From positions 1,054,001-1,118,000 of the forward strand of contig NZ_CP047130.1 of NCBI RefSeq assembly GCF_009832865.1: a DNA stretch of 64,000 nucleotides, written 5' to 3'. The stretch is from Colwellia sp. 20A7. GTDB taxonomy: Bacteria; Pseudomonadota; Gammaproteobacteria; Enterobacterales; Alteromonadaceae. How positions within the stretch are numbered: the stretch's first letter is position 1; every line of letters starts with the position of its first letter. Below the pieces are notes generated by a model. The model saw only the letters and a list, made by a program, of their open reading frames with translations, ran no database searches and had not been told where the DNA came from. This document shows positions 27,105-35,723 of this stretch, piece by piece. The translations under genes and the position numbers were made by a program.

Positions 27105-28702
27105 GTGAGCAAACCTTTTACCGACATTGATGGCAAAGCCCTTGAAGCGCTGATAGAGCGCGTGAACGAGGCCAAAGAAAACAATCTGGCCTTAAGCCCA
27201 GAGGATTATCAGTTATTACTTGATGCGTTATTGACCTTAGCCACCACGCAAACCCGCTTAGCGAATCATGATGTTACCGTGCATAAACTGCGAAAATTGT
27301 TAGGTATTGAAAAATCATCTGAAAAACTAGGCTCGGTGCTTAAGCAAACTAAAGCGTCATCGGGCAAGAAAAATAAAAAGCGTAGCAACGATAATGGTGA
27401 AGGTTTCACCCCGGTTAAACCCACGATTATCGTTCATGGACTAGTTGACGTAAATAAAGGCGATACCTGTGTTGAGTGCTTAACCGGTAAGGTTTATAAA
27501 ACCGAGCCAGGTAGCTTGCTACGTATCACCGGACAAAGTCCTTTCAAACCTGAGCAGCATGTCATGGAGCGTCTTCGTTGTAATACCTGCGGTGCTTATT
27601 TTACCGCACCACTGCCGGACGATGTCTTAACCGATGGCTTAAGTACTCAAAAATATGGTTATTCAGCACGTTCTTTAATGGCGATTTATAAATACTTTGC
27701 TGGACTGCCTTTTTATCGTCAAAGCAGTATTCAAAAATTACTGGGGTAAAAATCACCGCGTCAACGGTTTTTGACCAAGTAGAGCTTGTTTGTAATGCTA
27801 TTTATCCCGTGTACCAATTGCTCTTCAATTTAGCGGCTGATGGTAAACACTACTATTTAGATGACACAACTAACCGTATTCTTGATGCGAAATCGGTGAT
27901 AAAGAAAGCACGCAACAGTGAGAAAGTCATCACACGTACGGGCGTTTATACCTCAGGTGTTATCGCAACGCTGGCTGATAACCGTCATATTGTTTTATTT
28001 GAGACTAACATCGGGCACGCGGGAGAATTCATTGACAGTATTTTGCACAAGCGCAGTCAATCATGCACCAAACCACTCATCATGAGTGATGCGCTAGCGA
28101 GCAATCGGCCGACGGTACGTGAGGCGATAACGTCACTGTGTAATAGCCACGCAAGACGACAATTTGTAGATGTTATCAATCACTTTCCAATTGAGGTCGA
28201 GCATGTCCTCAAACGTTATGGCGAAATATGGGTCAATGATGACCATACGAAAGAAGAAAAGTTAACCCCGACTGCAAGGCTTGCTTACCATCAGCAACAT
28301 TCGCTGCCCATTATGGAAGCCATAAAATTGTGGGGAGAAACGCATTTAGCCAATGAAACCGTTGAAGAAAACAGTGGCCTAGGCAAAGCTATTCGCTACT
28401 TTATCAAACATTATGTCGGACTGAGTTACTTTTGCAGCACTGAAGGAGTAAAAATCGACAATAATCGTATTGAAGCGATGCTCAAAATTGTGGTGAGAGA
28501 CAGAAAAAACGCGATGTTCCACAAAACCTTACTGGGGGCAACGATTGGGGATGTCATTACCTCGGTCATCGCGACGGCAAGTGAGGCGGGTATTAATGTC
28601 TTTGACTACTTCACCACCTTACAACGAGAAAAAGAGCAGGTAAAAAAGACCCCTGAAGATTATTTACCCTGGAATTATCTCGCTAAAAATTCAATCACCT
28701 AA
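27105..28702 (+). CDS. tnpC: IS66 TnpC transposase (copy 1) read through a -1 frameshift at GGGG-TAA
   Basis: DDE-type IS66 transposase. It is in two frames: 27105-27749 (214 aa, with a zinc-ribbon-like CVECLTG...CNTCGAYF region) and then, from GTA 27746, 319 codons to 28702, holding the catalytic domain (HYYLDDTTNRI, then SDALASNRP and SHARRQFVD, and the late ENSGLGKAIRY and DNNRIEAMLKI). At 27741-27749 the sequence reads CTG GGG TAA: a -1 slip of the glycine tRNA on GGGG gives Leu-Gly-Val and restores the family sequence, for a 532 aa protein. Copy 2 has the same break. Either this is programmed frameshifting or a shared null mutation. Confidence 0.8.
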
Positions 28703-28793
28703 AAAAACCAAACACGATGATTTAGGCTTTACCGCCTAGGTCAAGCTGTACCTGAAAAAATCGTGATGTCACGCTACGCTGCCGTAAGCTCAC

Positions 28794-28801
28794 AATATAA
28801 A
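28794..28801. repeat. Target-site duplication of IS66 copy 1 (right)
   Basis: AATATAAA, identical to 26215-26222 on the left side of the element. Confidence 0.95.
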
Positions 28802-29838
28802 GCATTAGGTATCACAGAAAGTGAATTCTCTGTTTTTGTTAATGCTATTCCATTCCAGTTTTATGCATGGCTAGCTGTTTTCATGGTACCCATACTTGCT
28901 GTACTTAAGTTTGATTTTGGCCCTATGGCAAAAACATCGACCAATATTGAAAAAGATAGTACGGTGGAAGTTAAAAAAATCTTTAATCATCCTAACGCTA
29001 AACCGATATTAGTTTGGTTGCCTTTATTAATAATGGCTTTAGTGTTGTGTTTTTTACTTGTTCCATTAGGCTTTCCATTTAAGCAAGTTTCTGGAAATGA
29101 TTTTAGGGCAGGTTTATCCACTGCTTATTTTACAGCAGCTGCGATGATAATCGCACTGATGTCTATTTATAAAGTTCGCACTGTCCTTAATAGTATTAAT
29201 ATTTACTTGAAAGGAATGAGTGGTATGACATCAGTCGCAATCACGCTTATATTAGCTTGGGCTTTAAGCGATGTTGGTAAAGCTTTAGGGGCAGCGGACT
29301 ATATTGCTAGCGTTGTTGAAACAAGCTTATCGCCATGGCTTTTTCCTATAGTGAGTTTCATACTTGCGGCGATTATTTCATTTGCTACCGGCTCATCTTG
29401 GGGAACTTTTGCCATTATGCTGCCATTAGTAATACCAACAGCAGCTTATATTGATGCAGAAATGTATGTATGTATTGGCGCCGTTTTATCGGGTGGCCTT
29501 TTTGGTGATCACAGCTCTCCTATCTCTGAAACTACTATCCTTTCTTCTTCTGGTGCTGGTTGTACCCCACTTGAACATTTTAGAACTCAATTACCATATG
29601 CCATTTTTAATGGCGCTATTAGTTTACTTGCCTTTACCTTCGCAGGCATTACTGGTTGGACGTGGATAGTTTTAGTTGCAATAGCACTGCAAATTTTTGG
29701 GTTAATGGCATTAAAGCGCTTTTTACATACAAGATAATTTTACATAAAAAAATATAGAGACAATAGGCTGAATGCATTTGGCCTAGAGATACATTTTGGT
29801 TAGACATTACAAACATCAAATTTAACGAGATACCAATT

Positions 29839-31254
29839 ATGAATGAAGACAAGTTAGCGAAAGAAGAAGTGAATAGCAGTTGGGGTGGACGTTTTAGTGA
29901 ACCTACAGATGCTTTCGTACAAAGATTTACTGCATCACATACTGTCGATAGACGATTATATAATGAAGATATTACCGGTTCATTAGCCCATGCAGCTATG
30001 TTGACTCGGGTGGATATACTTACAGAGAAAGAGTTAGTAGATATTCAAGATGGCTTACAATCTGTTAAGGAAGATATCGAACAAGGAAAGTTTGAATGGA
30101 AAGTCGCATTAGAAGATGTGCATATGAATATAGAGGCTGCTTTAACTCATAAAATTGGTATCGCAGGGAAAAAGCTTCACACTGGCCGTTCACGCAACGA
30201 TCAAGTCGCTACTGATATTCGCTTGCATCTGCGTAGCGCAATTGATGATATTAGTATTGAGTTAACTAATTTACAGTCAGGCTTACTTTCTTTAGCCAAA
30301 GGCGAAACAGAAACAATTATGCCTGGCTTTACTCATATGCAAGTTGCTCAGCCTGTAAGTTTTGGGCATCATTTAATGGCCTGGTTTGAAATGCTTGATA
30401 GAGATTTTGACCGACTGCAAGATTGTCGAAAACGTTTAAATATCTGTCCGTTAGGAGCTGCAGCATTAGCGGGTACTACTTACCCGATAGACCGTGACTT
30501 TACTGCGAAAATGTTAGGCTTTGATAGAGCTACGCGCAACTCTCTTGATTCGGTTAGTGATCGTGACTTCGCCATTGAATTTTGCTCTGCAGCTAGTTTG
30601 ATTTTGATGCATCTATCTCGATTTTCAGAAGAGTTAATATTGTGGACATCGGCTCAATTTAATTTTATAGATTTACCCGACCGTTTTTGTACTGGTTCAT
30701 CTATCATGCCACAAAAAAAGAACCCTGATGTTCCAGAGCTAGTACGTGGAAAAACAGGGCGGGTTTACGGAAATTTGACCTCATTACTAACGTTAATGAA
30801 ATCACAACCCTTAGCTTATAATAAAGATAATCAAGAAGATAAAGAGCCTCTTTTTGATACTATTGACACTTTAAAAGATTGTTTAAGAGCTTTTTCAGAT
30901 ATGGTTCCAGCGATTAAAGCGAACAAGAAAGAAATGTATGAATCTACTTTAAAAGGTTATGCGACTGCGACAGATTTAGCTGATTATCTTGTGAAAAAAA
31001 ATATGCCTTTTAGAGATGCTCATGAAGTAGTGGGTAAGGCCGTAGCATTAGGTATTAAACAAGGTATAGATTTATCTAAAATAGCACTTGAAGATTTACA
31101 ACAATTTTCAATGCTAATTAGTAATGATGTTTATGAAATTTTAACGTTAGAAGGCTCTCTTAACGCTCGTAATCATCTAGGTGGCACGGCACCAGAGCAA
31201 GTTAAAATACAAATAGAAGAAGCTGAAAAAAGATTGGTTGCTGAGCGTAGATAA
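29839..31254 (+). CDS. argH: Argininosuccinate lyase-family protein (ArgH-like)
   Basis: A 471 aa member of the argininosuccinate lyase branch of the fumarase/aspartase superfamily. It has [20 protein letters not shown] at the start in pieces, the [12 protein letters not shown] segment, the superfamily signature [13 protein letters not shown] and the C-terminal [14 protein letters not shown]. The family reaction splits argininosuccinate into arginine and fumarate. It lies apart from other arginine genes and behind the split transporter and the STN receptor, so it may serve catabolism of an imported compound rather than arginine synthesis. In Vibrio and several relatives the biosynthetic enzyme is fused to ArgA; no ArgA domain is present here. 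The sequence is intact; the family is secure, the pathway role inferred. Confidence 0.85.
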   Translation: MNEDKLAKEEVNSSWGGRFSEPTDAFVQRFTASHTVDRRLYNEDITGSLAHAAMLTRVDILTEKELVDIQDGLQSVKEDIEQGKFEWKVALEDVHMNIEAALTHKIGIAGKKLHTGRSRNDQVATDIRLHLRSAIDDISIELTNLQSGLLSLAKGETETIMPGFTHMQVAQPVSFGHHLMAWFEMLDRDFDRLQDCRKRLNICPLGAAALAGTTYPIDRDFTAKMLGFDRATRNSLDSVSDRDFAIEFCSAASLILMHLSRFSEELILWTSAQFNFIDLPDRFCTGSSIMPQKKNPDVPELVRGKTGRVYGNLTSLLTLMKSQPLAYNKDNQEDKEPLFDTIDTLKDCLRAFSDMVPAIKANKKEMYESTLKGYATATDLADYLVKKNMPFRDAHEVVGKAVALGIKQGIDLSKIALEDLQQFSMLISNDVYEILTLEGSLNARNHLGGTAPEQVKIQIEEAEKRLVAERR

Positions 31255-31297
31255 TAAAAAAGCACCTACGCTTGCTATTACTGCTGTAATTAGTGCT

Positions 31298-31337
31298 AAC
31301 AAGGTTACTTATGTAAACTGCAATAAGTAACCTTGTT
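31298..31337. terminator. Perfect 15-bp inverted repeat after argH
   Basis: Arms AACAAGGTTACTTAT (31298-31312) and ATAAGTAACCTTGTT (31323-31337) with a 10-base loop. No T-run follows, so it may be a 3'-end stabilising hairpin or a non-canonical terminator. The rest of 31255-31584 is AT-rich with no gene visible and should hold the promoter of the next gene. Confidence 0.55.
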
Positions 31338-31584
31338 ATAATCCTATGTAATCGTTACCCCATTAATACTTTGCTAGTAAGATTATAGCCAAAAACTGCT
31401 AAATATATAGTATGTTTTATCTTCAATAAACCTCCTTTATATCGTTACGATCATTAACACTCAAAAAATTTAAATAATCATTTTTATTTTTTGGAGTGTT
31501 AATTAGTCACCACACAATATATACTTTATTGATTAACAAACTTATGGATATCCCTGTTAACGGGTAAGATTTAGGCTATCATAT

Positions 31585-34026
31585 ATGATGCTGTACTCTA
31601 CTTTATACCGATCGTCTTCGGTTAATCTTGCTTTTAAGAAAGGGAGTTTTTATATTAGAATGATTTTTAAAAAATATAGTGCATTGATTTATAAGTATAT
31701 AATGTGCTTTATCTTAGCCATTATTTTACCTATTTGTTATAATACTGCTTATTCCCAAGAAAAAACCTCATCAAACTCTGCTATTGTCAAAGATACTGCT
31801 AATTTATCTGAATCAGCGCTTTTAAAAAAAGCTAAGTCTCTTAAATATAGTGACAGAAAAAAAAGCACTACGTTAGCTAACGCAGCGCTTCTGTTATCGC
31901 AAAATAATAAAAATTATCGTTTAAGTGCACATTCTCATCATTTGTTAGGCGAACTAACTCGAGATTCAAATAATATTGAACAGTCAATACACCACTTCTT
32001 AGAAGCATCTACTATTTACAAAAATATTAATGAGAAGCAGCATTTAATAAGTTCTTCAATTGATTATGCGAATATGCTTTTTATTGCAAGGCGGTATGAT
32101 GATGGGAATACAGTACTTGATGAATTATTATCTATAGCGAAGGAGTCTGAAAATAACTTATCTATAGCCCTTGTCATAATAGCTAAGGGAAAAGGCTGTT
32201 ATCAGCGAAAGCGCTATAACGATGCTATTGAACAATATTCTCAAGCCATAAAATATCTTAAAGAAGATGATAAAGTGGTAAAGAGAAATCTTGGAGAAAC
32301 ATATAAAAACCTTGCTCAGTCATACAAGCGTATAAGTAATAGAGAGCAAACTGCAATTTTTTATAGAAAAGCATTAGATATATTTACAGCTTTACGAGAT
32401 AAAAAGTTAATGGCACGTACGTTAAATACGCTTGCTGAGGCTGAACGTTATCTTGAAAATTACGTTGTCGCGTTAGACTATTCGCTTCGTGGTTTAGAAA
32501 TACATGATCAAATCGATGACCCTAGTGGGCGTGCTAAAGCGTTAATAGGTGCGGGTATAATTTATCGAAATATTGCTCAATATGAAAAGTCGTTAGCCTA
32601 TATTTACGATGCTTACTTGTATTACACTAAAATTGAAGACTTTAGCAGTATGGGAAAAGCGTCAAATCAAATGGGTCTTATATACACCCGACTGAAACAA
32701 TTTGATCAAGCTAGATCGTTTTATCAGTTTACTATTGATTTACCTGAAAAACAGATTGAATCAAAAACGCTTGCCTCAGCATTAAGAGAAATGGCAGTGA
32801 TTGATTTAAATGATGGAAAGTATCAATCTGCTAATGTTATGGCGAAACAAGCTTATAAAATTTATCAAAAACAGAATGATAAATTAAAGGGATCTACTTC
32901 GGCTCGTATCATCGGTAATATTTATCGAGCACAGCAAGAGAATAGTAAAGCTATAACCTATTATAGAGAATCGTTGGCTCTTGCTATCGAAGCTGATAGC
33001 AAGTTATATCAAATTAAAGCGCAAACGCCTTTGGCTGCTCTTCTTCGTGATATAAACAGCGATGAAGCCATTAGTTTACTAAAAAAATCGTTAGAATTAT
33101 CGACTCAAATAAATACAAAATATCAGACGCTATATGCGTATCGAGAGCTTAGGAAATTAGAAAAGTGGAGAGGCAATATTGCAGAGTCATTAGATTATGC
33201 TGAAAATGAAATAAAATTATCTAAAATTATTCAAGATGAAAGGGAAGCAGAAGAGCTAGATTTAGCTAAAGCTAAATTATATTCACATAAAATGGAAGAA
33301 GAGCTAAAATCATTAAAGAAAAAAGTTAGGTTTGATCAACTTCAATTACTTAAGAAAAATACGGAAATTGAAATAGCAGGCCAAGCAAGAATTATTTCAG
33401 AATTAGAGCTTACTAAAAATAAATATGCCAGCGTTGCGTTAGCTTCGTTATTGGCTATTTGCCTATTTGCCGTATTATTTATATATAAAAGGTTTATTGA
33501 CTCAAACAGACGGAATAAAGAATTAGACTATTTAGCCGCTCGCGATCCACTGACTAATTGCTACAATCGTCGAATATTATTCGATTTTATGAATCGAGAC
33601 TTTGCAAATAAAGTAAGACTTACCGAGTATTGTATTCTTATGGTAGACATAGATCACTTTAAGGCAGTCAATGATACCTATGGTCATAGTACAGGGGATT
33701 CGGTTCTTAGTGCTGTAGCTAATATTCTACAAAATAGTGTACGTCAAAATGACATTGTTGCGCGTTTTGGTGGGGAAGAGTTTTGTATTGTTTTACCTGG
33801 CACTCATCAAGAGCAAGCCATGAATATTGCAGAGACCATTCGTCAAAAGGTTGAAGCGAGTAGCTTTGATAAAATCTCTGTTACCTGTAGTTTCGGGGTA
33901 ACATCTATAAAATTTAATGCTAAGGCCCCATCAGAGTTAATTGAGCAAGCCGATTTAGCTCTTTTTAAATCAAAATCTCTAGGTCGTAATAAAGTGACTT
34001 TATGGGATGAGAAACTAAACGCATAA
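31585..34026 (+). CDS. TPR-repeat diguanylate cyclase (GGDEF)
   Basis: An 813 aa membrane protein that should make cyclic di-GMP. After an N-terminal signal or membrane segment (about 38-57) comes a long periplasmic array of tetratricopeptide repeats (about 70-520), a coiled-coil (about 545-610), one membrane helix (about 618-638) and a C-terminal GGDEF domain. The active-site loop is GGEEF (in RFGGEEFCIVLPG), an active variant, and RQND lies five residues before it, matching the RxxD inhibitory site. The start could be ATG 31585 or ATG 31660 (MIFKKYSAL), the latter giving a normal signal peptide. The TPR part presumably senses a periplasmic partner. The ComFB-family gene is convergent. Confidence 0.9.
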   Translation: MMLYSTLYRSSSVNLAFKKGSFYIRMIFKKYSALIYKYIMCFILAIILPICYNTAYSQEKTSSNSAIVKDTANLSESALLKKAKSLKYSDRKKSTTLANAALLLSQNNKNYRLSAHSHHLLGELTRDSNNIEQSIHHFLEASTIYKNINEKQHLISSSIDYANMLFIARRYDDGNTVLDELLSIAKESENNLSIALVIIAKGKGCYQRKRYNDAIEQYSQAIKYLKEDDKVVKRNLGETYKNLAQSYKRISNREQTAIFYRKALDIFTALRDKKLMARTLNTLAEAERYLENYVVALDYSLRGLEIHDQIDDPSGRAKALIGAGIIYRNIAQYEKSLAYIYDAYLYYTKIEDFSSMGKASNQMGLIYTRLKQFDQARSFYQFTIDLPEKQIESKTLASALREMAVIDLNDGKYQSANVMAKQAYKIYQKQNDKLKGSTSARIIGNIYRAQQENSKAITYYRESLALAIEADSKLYQIKAQTPLAALLRDINSDEAISLLKKSLELSTQINTKYQTLYAYRELRKLEKWRGNIAESLDYAENEIKLSKIIQDEREAEELDLAKAKLYSHKMEEELKSLKKKVRFDQLQLLKKNTEIEIAGQARIISELELTKNKYASVALASLLAICLFAVLFIYKRFIDSNRRNKELDYLAARDPLTNCYNRRILFDFMNRDFANKVRLTEYCILMVDIDHFKAVNDTYGHSTGDSVLSAVANILQNSVRQNDIVARFGGEEFCIVLPGTHQEQAMNIAETIRQKVEASSFDKISVTCSFGVTSIKFNAKAPSELIEQADLALFKSKSLGRNKVTLWDEKLNA

Positions 34027-34091
34027 TATGTGTAAAAGTCTCTCTTTTTACTATTATTGTAGGTGTTGTAACTATTGGTATATTCGAATTA

Positions 34092-34364
34092 TTAATCGTT
34101 GTATATTTGGTTAGATTGCATAAATTCGAGTGACTTGGTAATAGCCGTTTTCACCTTTGACTCCATCTCAAAACGTTCAGATGCAGGTAGGTAAAAAGCC
34201 ATGTCAACTTCATGCCTTATGTAGCGCGTAGGCAACTGATTTAATACAACACAAGTTAGGTCTGCAAGAAAGTCTTCATCATACTTTTCGTCAAACTTAG
34301 ATAAAGTAAAATGTTGCATTACTAATTTTTCATAATAATTATGGATATCATCAGATATTTTCAT
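34092..34364 (-). CDS. ComFB-family protein
   Basis: A 90 aa protein with the ComFB core: a helical N-terminus, then DLTCVVLNQLPTRYIRHEVDM, where the LN.LP.RY motif is the family signature, and a C-terminal helix. ComFB was named from the Bacillus late-competence operon, and cyanobacterial members have been reported to bind cyclic dinucleotides; no role is known here. AAGG lies 6 bases before the ATG. The gene is convergent with a GGDEF cyclase, which makes a signalling link conceivable. Confidence 0.78.
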   Translation of the reverse strand: MKISDDIHNYYEKLVMQHFTLSKFDEKYDEDFLADLTCVVLNQLPTRYIRHEVDMAFYLPASERFEMESKVKTAITKSLEFMQSNQIYND

Positions 34365-34458
34365 AGTCGCCTTCTTAATATTAACTTAGTAGTCTCTAAT
34401 ATTAACCTTAGATTTATTTATATGCCATTCTTATTCGTATGAATTAAGGTAATAAATT

Positions 34459-35091
34459 TTAACGTTTTTCAGCAAGTTCTATATCGCGCTCAATAGTTGA
34501 AATTGCTTGACGACAACGGCCAAGGCGTTGGTGTAAAGCAAGTACTTCCATCGATATTTTTTCATTCTCATGATTTTTACATCGTACTCGTGCATTTTCT
34601 CGTTCACTTAGCATATCCATTAAACGTCGTTCAAATTCATGATGTTCGTTTAATTTTTGGTATAGCTGATGACTATTCAGCATAATGTTTTTGGTTAATG
34701 CGTTGTATTTACTTGCTTGTTTTTCTTTTGCCTTTTTCATGCGAACTTTTTTGTTTGCATCAAAACTTAACGTTGCAGCTTGGTGCATAACGGTGTTCGA
34801 TTGTAATGCAATAGATATAGCTGATATTTGTTGTTCGATTTGCTGCAAAATTAATTTGGAAAGATCTACTTTATTGGCTGCAACTAAACGAGAAAATTCA
34901 GATACCTTTCGTTTAGCTTCTTTTATATATGGTGTGAATTGATCACTTTGACTGACAAAGAGTGTAGATGAAAATAAGTTGTTATTTTCAATTAAACGGT
35001 GTGCTTTTCGTTGTGTGTTCTGTATATCAGTTTGTTTAGCTTTAGCTTCTAGTGTATCAAGCAACACAGACAAACGCTCAGTAGAGTTCAT
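34459..35091 (-). CDS. priC: PriC, primosomal replication protein N''
   Basis: A 210 aa, mostly helical protein. The C-terminal half has HHEFERRLMDMLSERE and LALHQRLGRCRQAISTIERDI, matching PriC, which loads DnaB helicase at stalled forks. The N-terminal half (about 1-110) has the regular heptad-like pattern of the family. E. coli PriC has 175 aa; the extra length is in a Lys-rich middle (about 112-130). AGG lies about 8 bases before the ATG. Identification rests on these motifs and is fairly confident. The gene stands alone on the minus strand. Confidence 0.8.
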   Translation of the reverse strand: MNSTERLSVLLDTLEAKAKQTDIQNTQRKAHRLIENNNLFSSTLFVSQSDQFTPYIKEAKRKVSEFSRLVAANKVDLSKLILQQIEQQISAISIALQSNTVMHQAATLSFDANKKVRMKKAKEKQASKYNALTKNIMLNSHQLYQKLNEHHEFERRLMDMLSERENARVRCKNHENEKISMEVLALHQRLGRCRQAISTIERDIELAEKR

Positions 35092-35527
35092 TATTTAACC
35101 TAATGTAAGAGCAGCAGCAAATTTCATCATGATTGTATCACTTGAAATAATAATAATTTCAAAAATATATCTTTTTTATATCGCTATCACTTATAAAAGT
35201 TAATTATGTAAAACTATATTTTGTAACGTACTGTTTACGAGTGGTTGTTTTTGTTTTGTTAACTGTTGATTCTATTGTGTTATTTTTTATTTTTAAGGTT
35301 GGTGTAAATTAAGTGATAAAAAAAACAAAAAGTCTATTTTTTTAAGTTACTGTTTTTTGATGCTTTTATTTTTTATTAATAAAATACCACTTTAAAAAAT
35401 GAAATAATGCTCATCTTTTTATAAAAAGTTCATTCTAATAATAAATAAATCATAATTACTATAACCCAATGTTTTACATGTTATTATTCGATTTTTTGTG
35501 TTTTTATTTGTTATTATTATGTAACTT

Positions 35528-35723
35528 AATATGTCTAAGTGTTAAAAACCTTACCAAATGGTTATAAATGGTATTGACGCTATGAGCAGATCCCGTTTAA
35601 TATCGTAGGCGACAGATCAGGTCATATGACTCGTTCAAAAAAGTTTACGGGGCAAAATAGCTCTGAAGCGTATAAAAACAAACAAATAACAAACCAATCA
35701 CAAATGTGATCCAGGGAGTAAAC
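35528..35723 (+). promoter_or_regulatory. Promoter/leader region shared with the second TonB receptor (copy 1)
   Basis: The block from AATATGTCTAAGTGTTAAA (35528-35546) to the receptor start has a counterpart at 40201-40386. From ATCCCGTTTA (35590) on, 62 of 71 bases match without gaps, and the spacing between the two matching blocks is identical (44 bases). TTGACG (35574-35579) and TTAATA (35597-35602), 17 bases apart, could be -35 and -10 boxes. A small hairpin GGTC-ATAT-GACT lies at 35620-35631; in the other copy it is GGTC-TTAT-GGCC, so pairing is kept at both changed positions. The region 35092-35527 is very AT-rich and has no gene. Confidence 0.6.

Larger units (their letters stand above)
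26223..28793 (+). mobile_element. IS66-family insertion sequence, copy 1 (2571 bp)
   Basis: Both ends begin GTGAGCTTACGGCAGC when read inward; the inverted repeats match for about 21 bases with one mismatch. The target duplication AATATAAA (26215-26222 and 28794-28801) is 8 bp, as is usual for IS66. It carries tnpA, tnpB and tnpC in the family order. A second, inverted copy lies at 40470-43038. The exact duplication and the recoverable host frame show a recent insertion. Confidence 0.95.
25686..29737 (+). pseudogene. NhaC-family Na+/H+ antiporter-like transporter, split by IS66
   Basis: Inner-membrane antiporter-type transporter interrupted after codon 179 by an IS66 element (26223-28793). 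The left part runs 25686-26222 and the right part 28802-29737. Removing the element and one copy of the 8-bp duplication AATATAAA joins GAA TAT AAA to GCA TTA GGT in frame and gives a 490-residue protein with many hydrophobic helices and NhaC-like segments such as FSDLGTPLIVGP, ATGSSWGTFAIMLPL and GGLFGDHSSPISETTI. NhaC-type proteins include Na+/H+, malate/lactate and amino-acid exchangers, so the substrate is open. It lies between a TonB receptor and an argH-like gene. It should be inactive here, since the break separates the helices. Confidence 0.88.
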
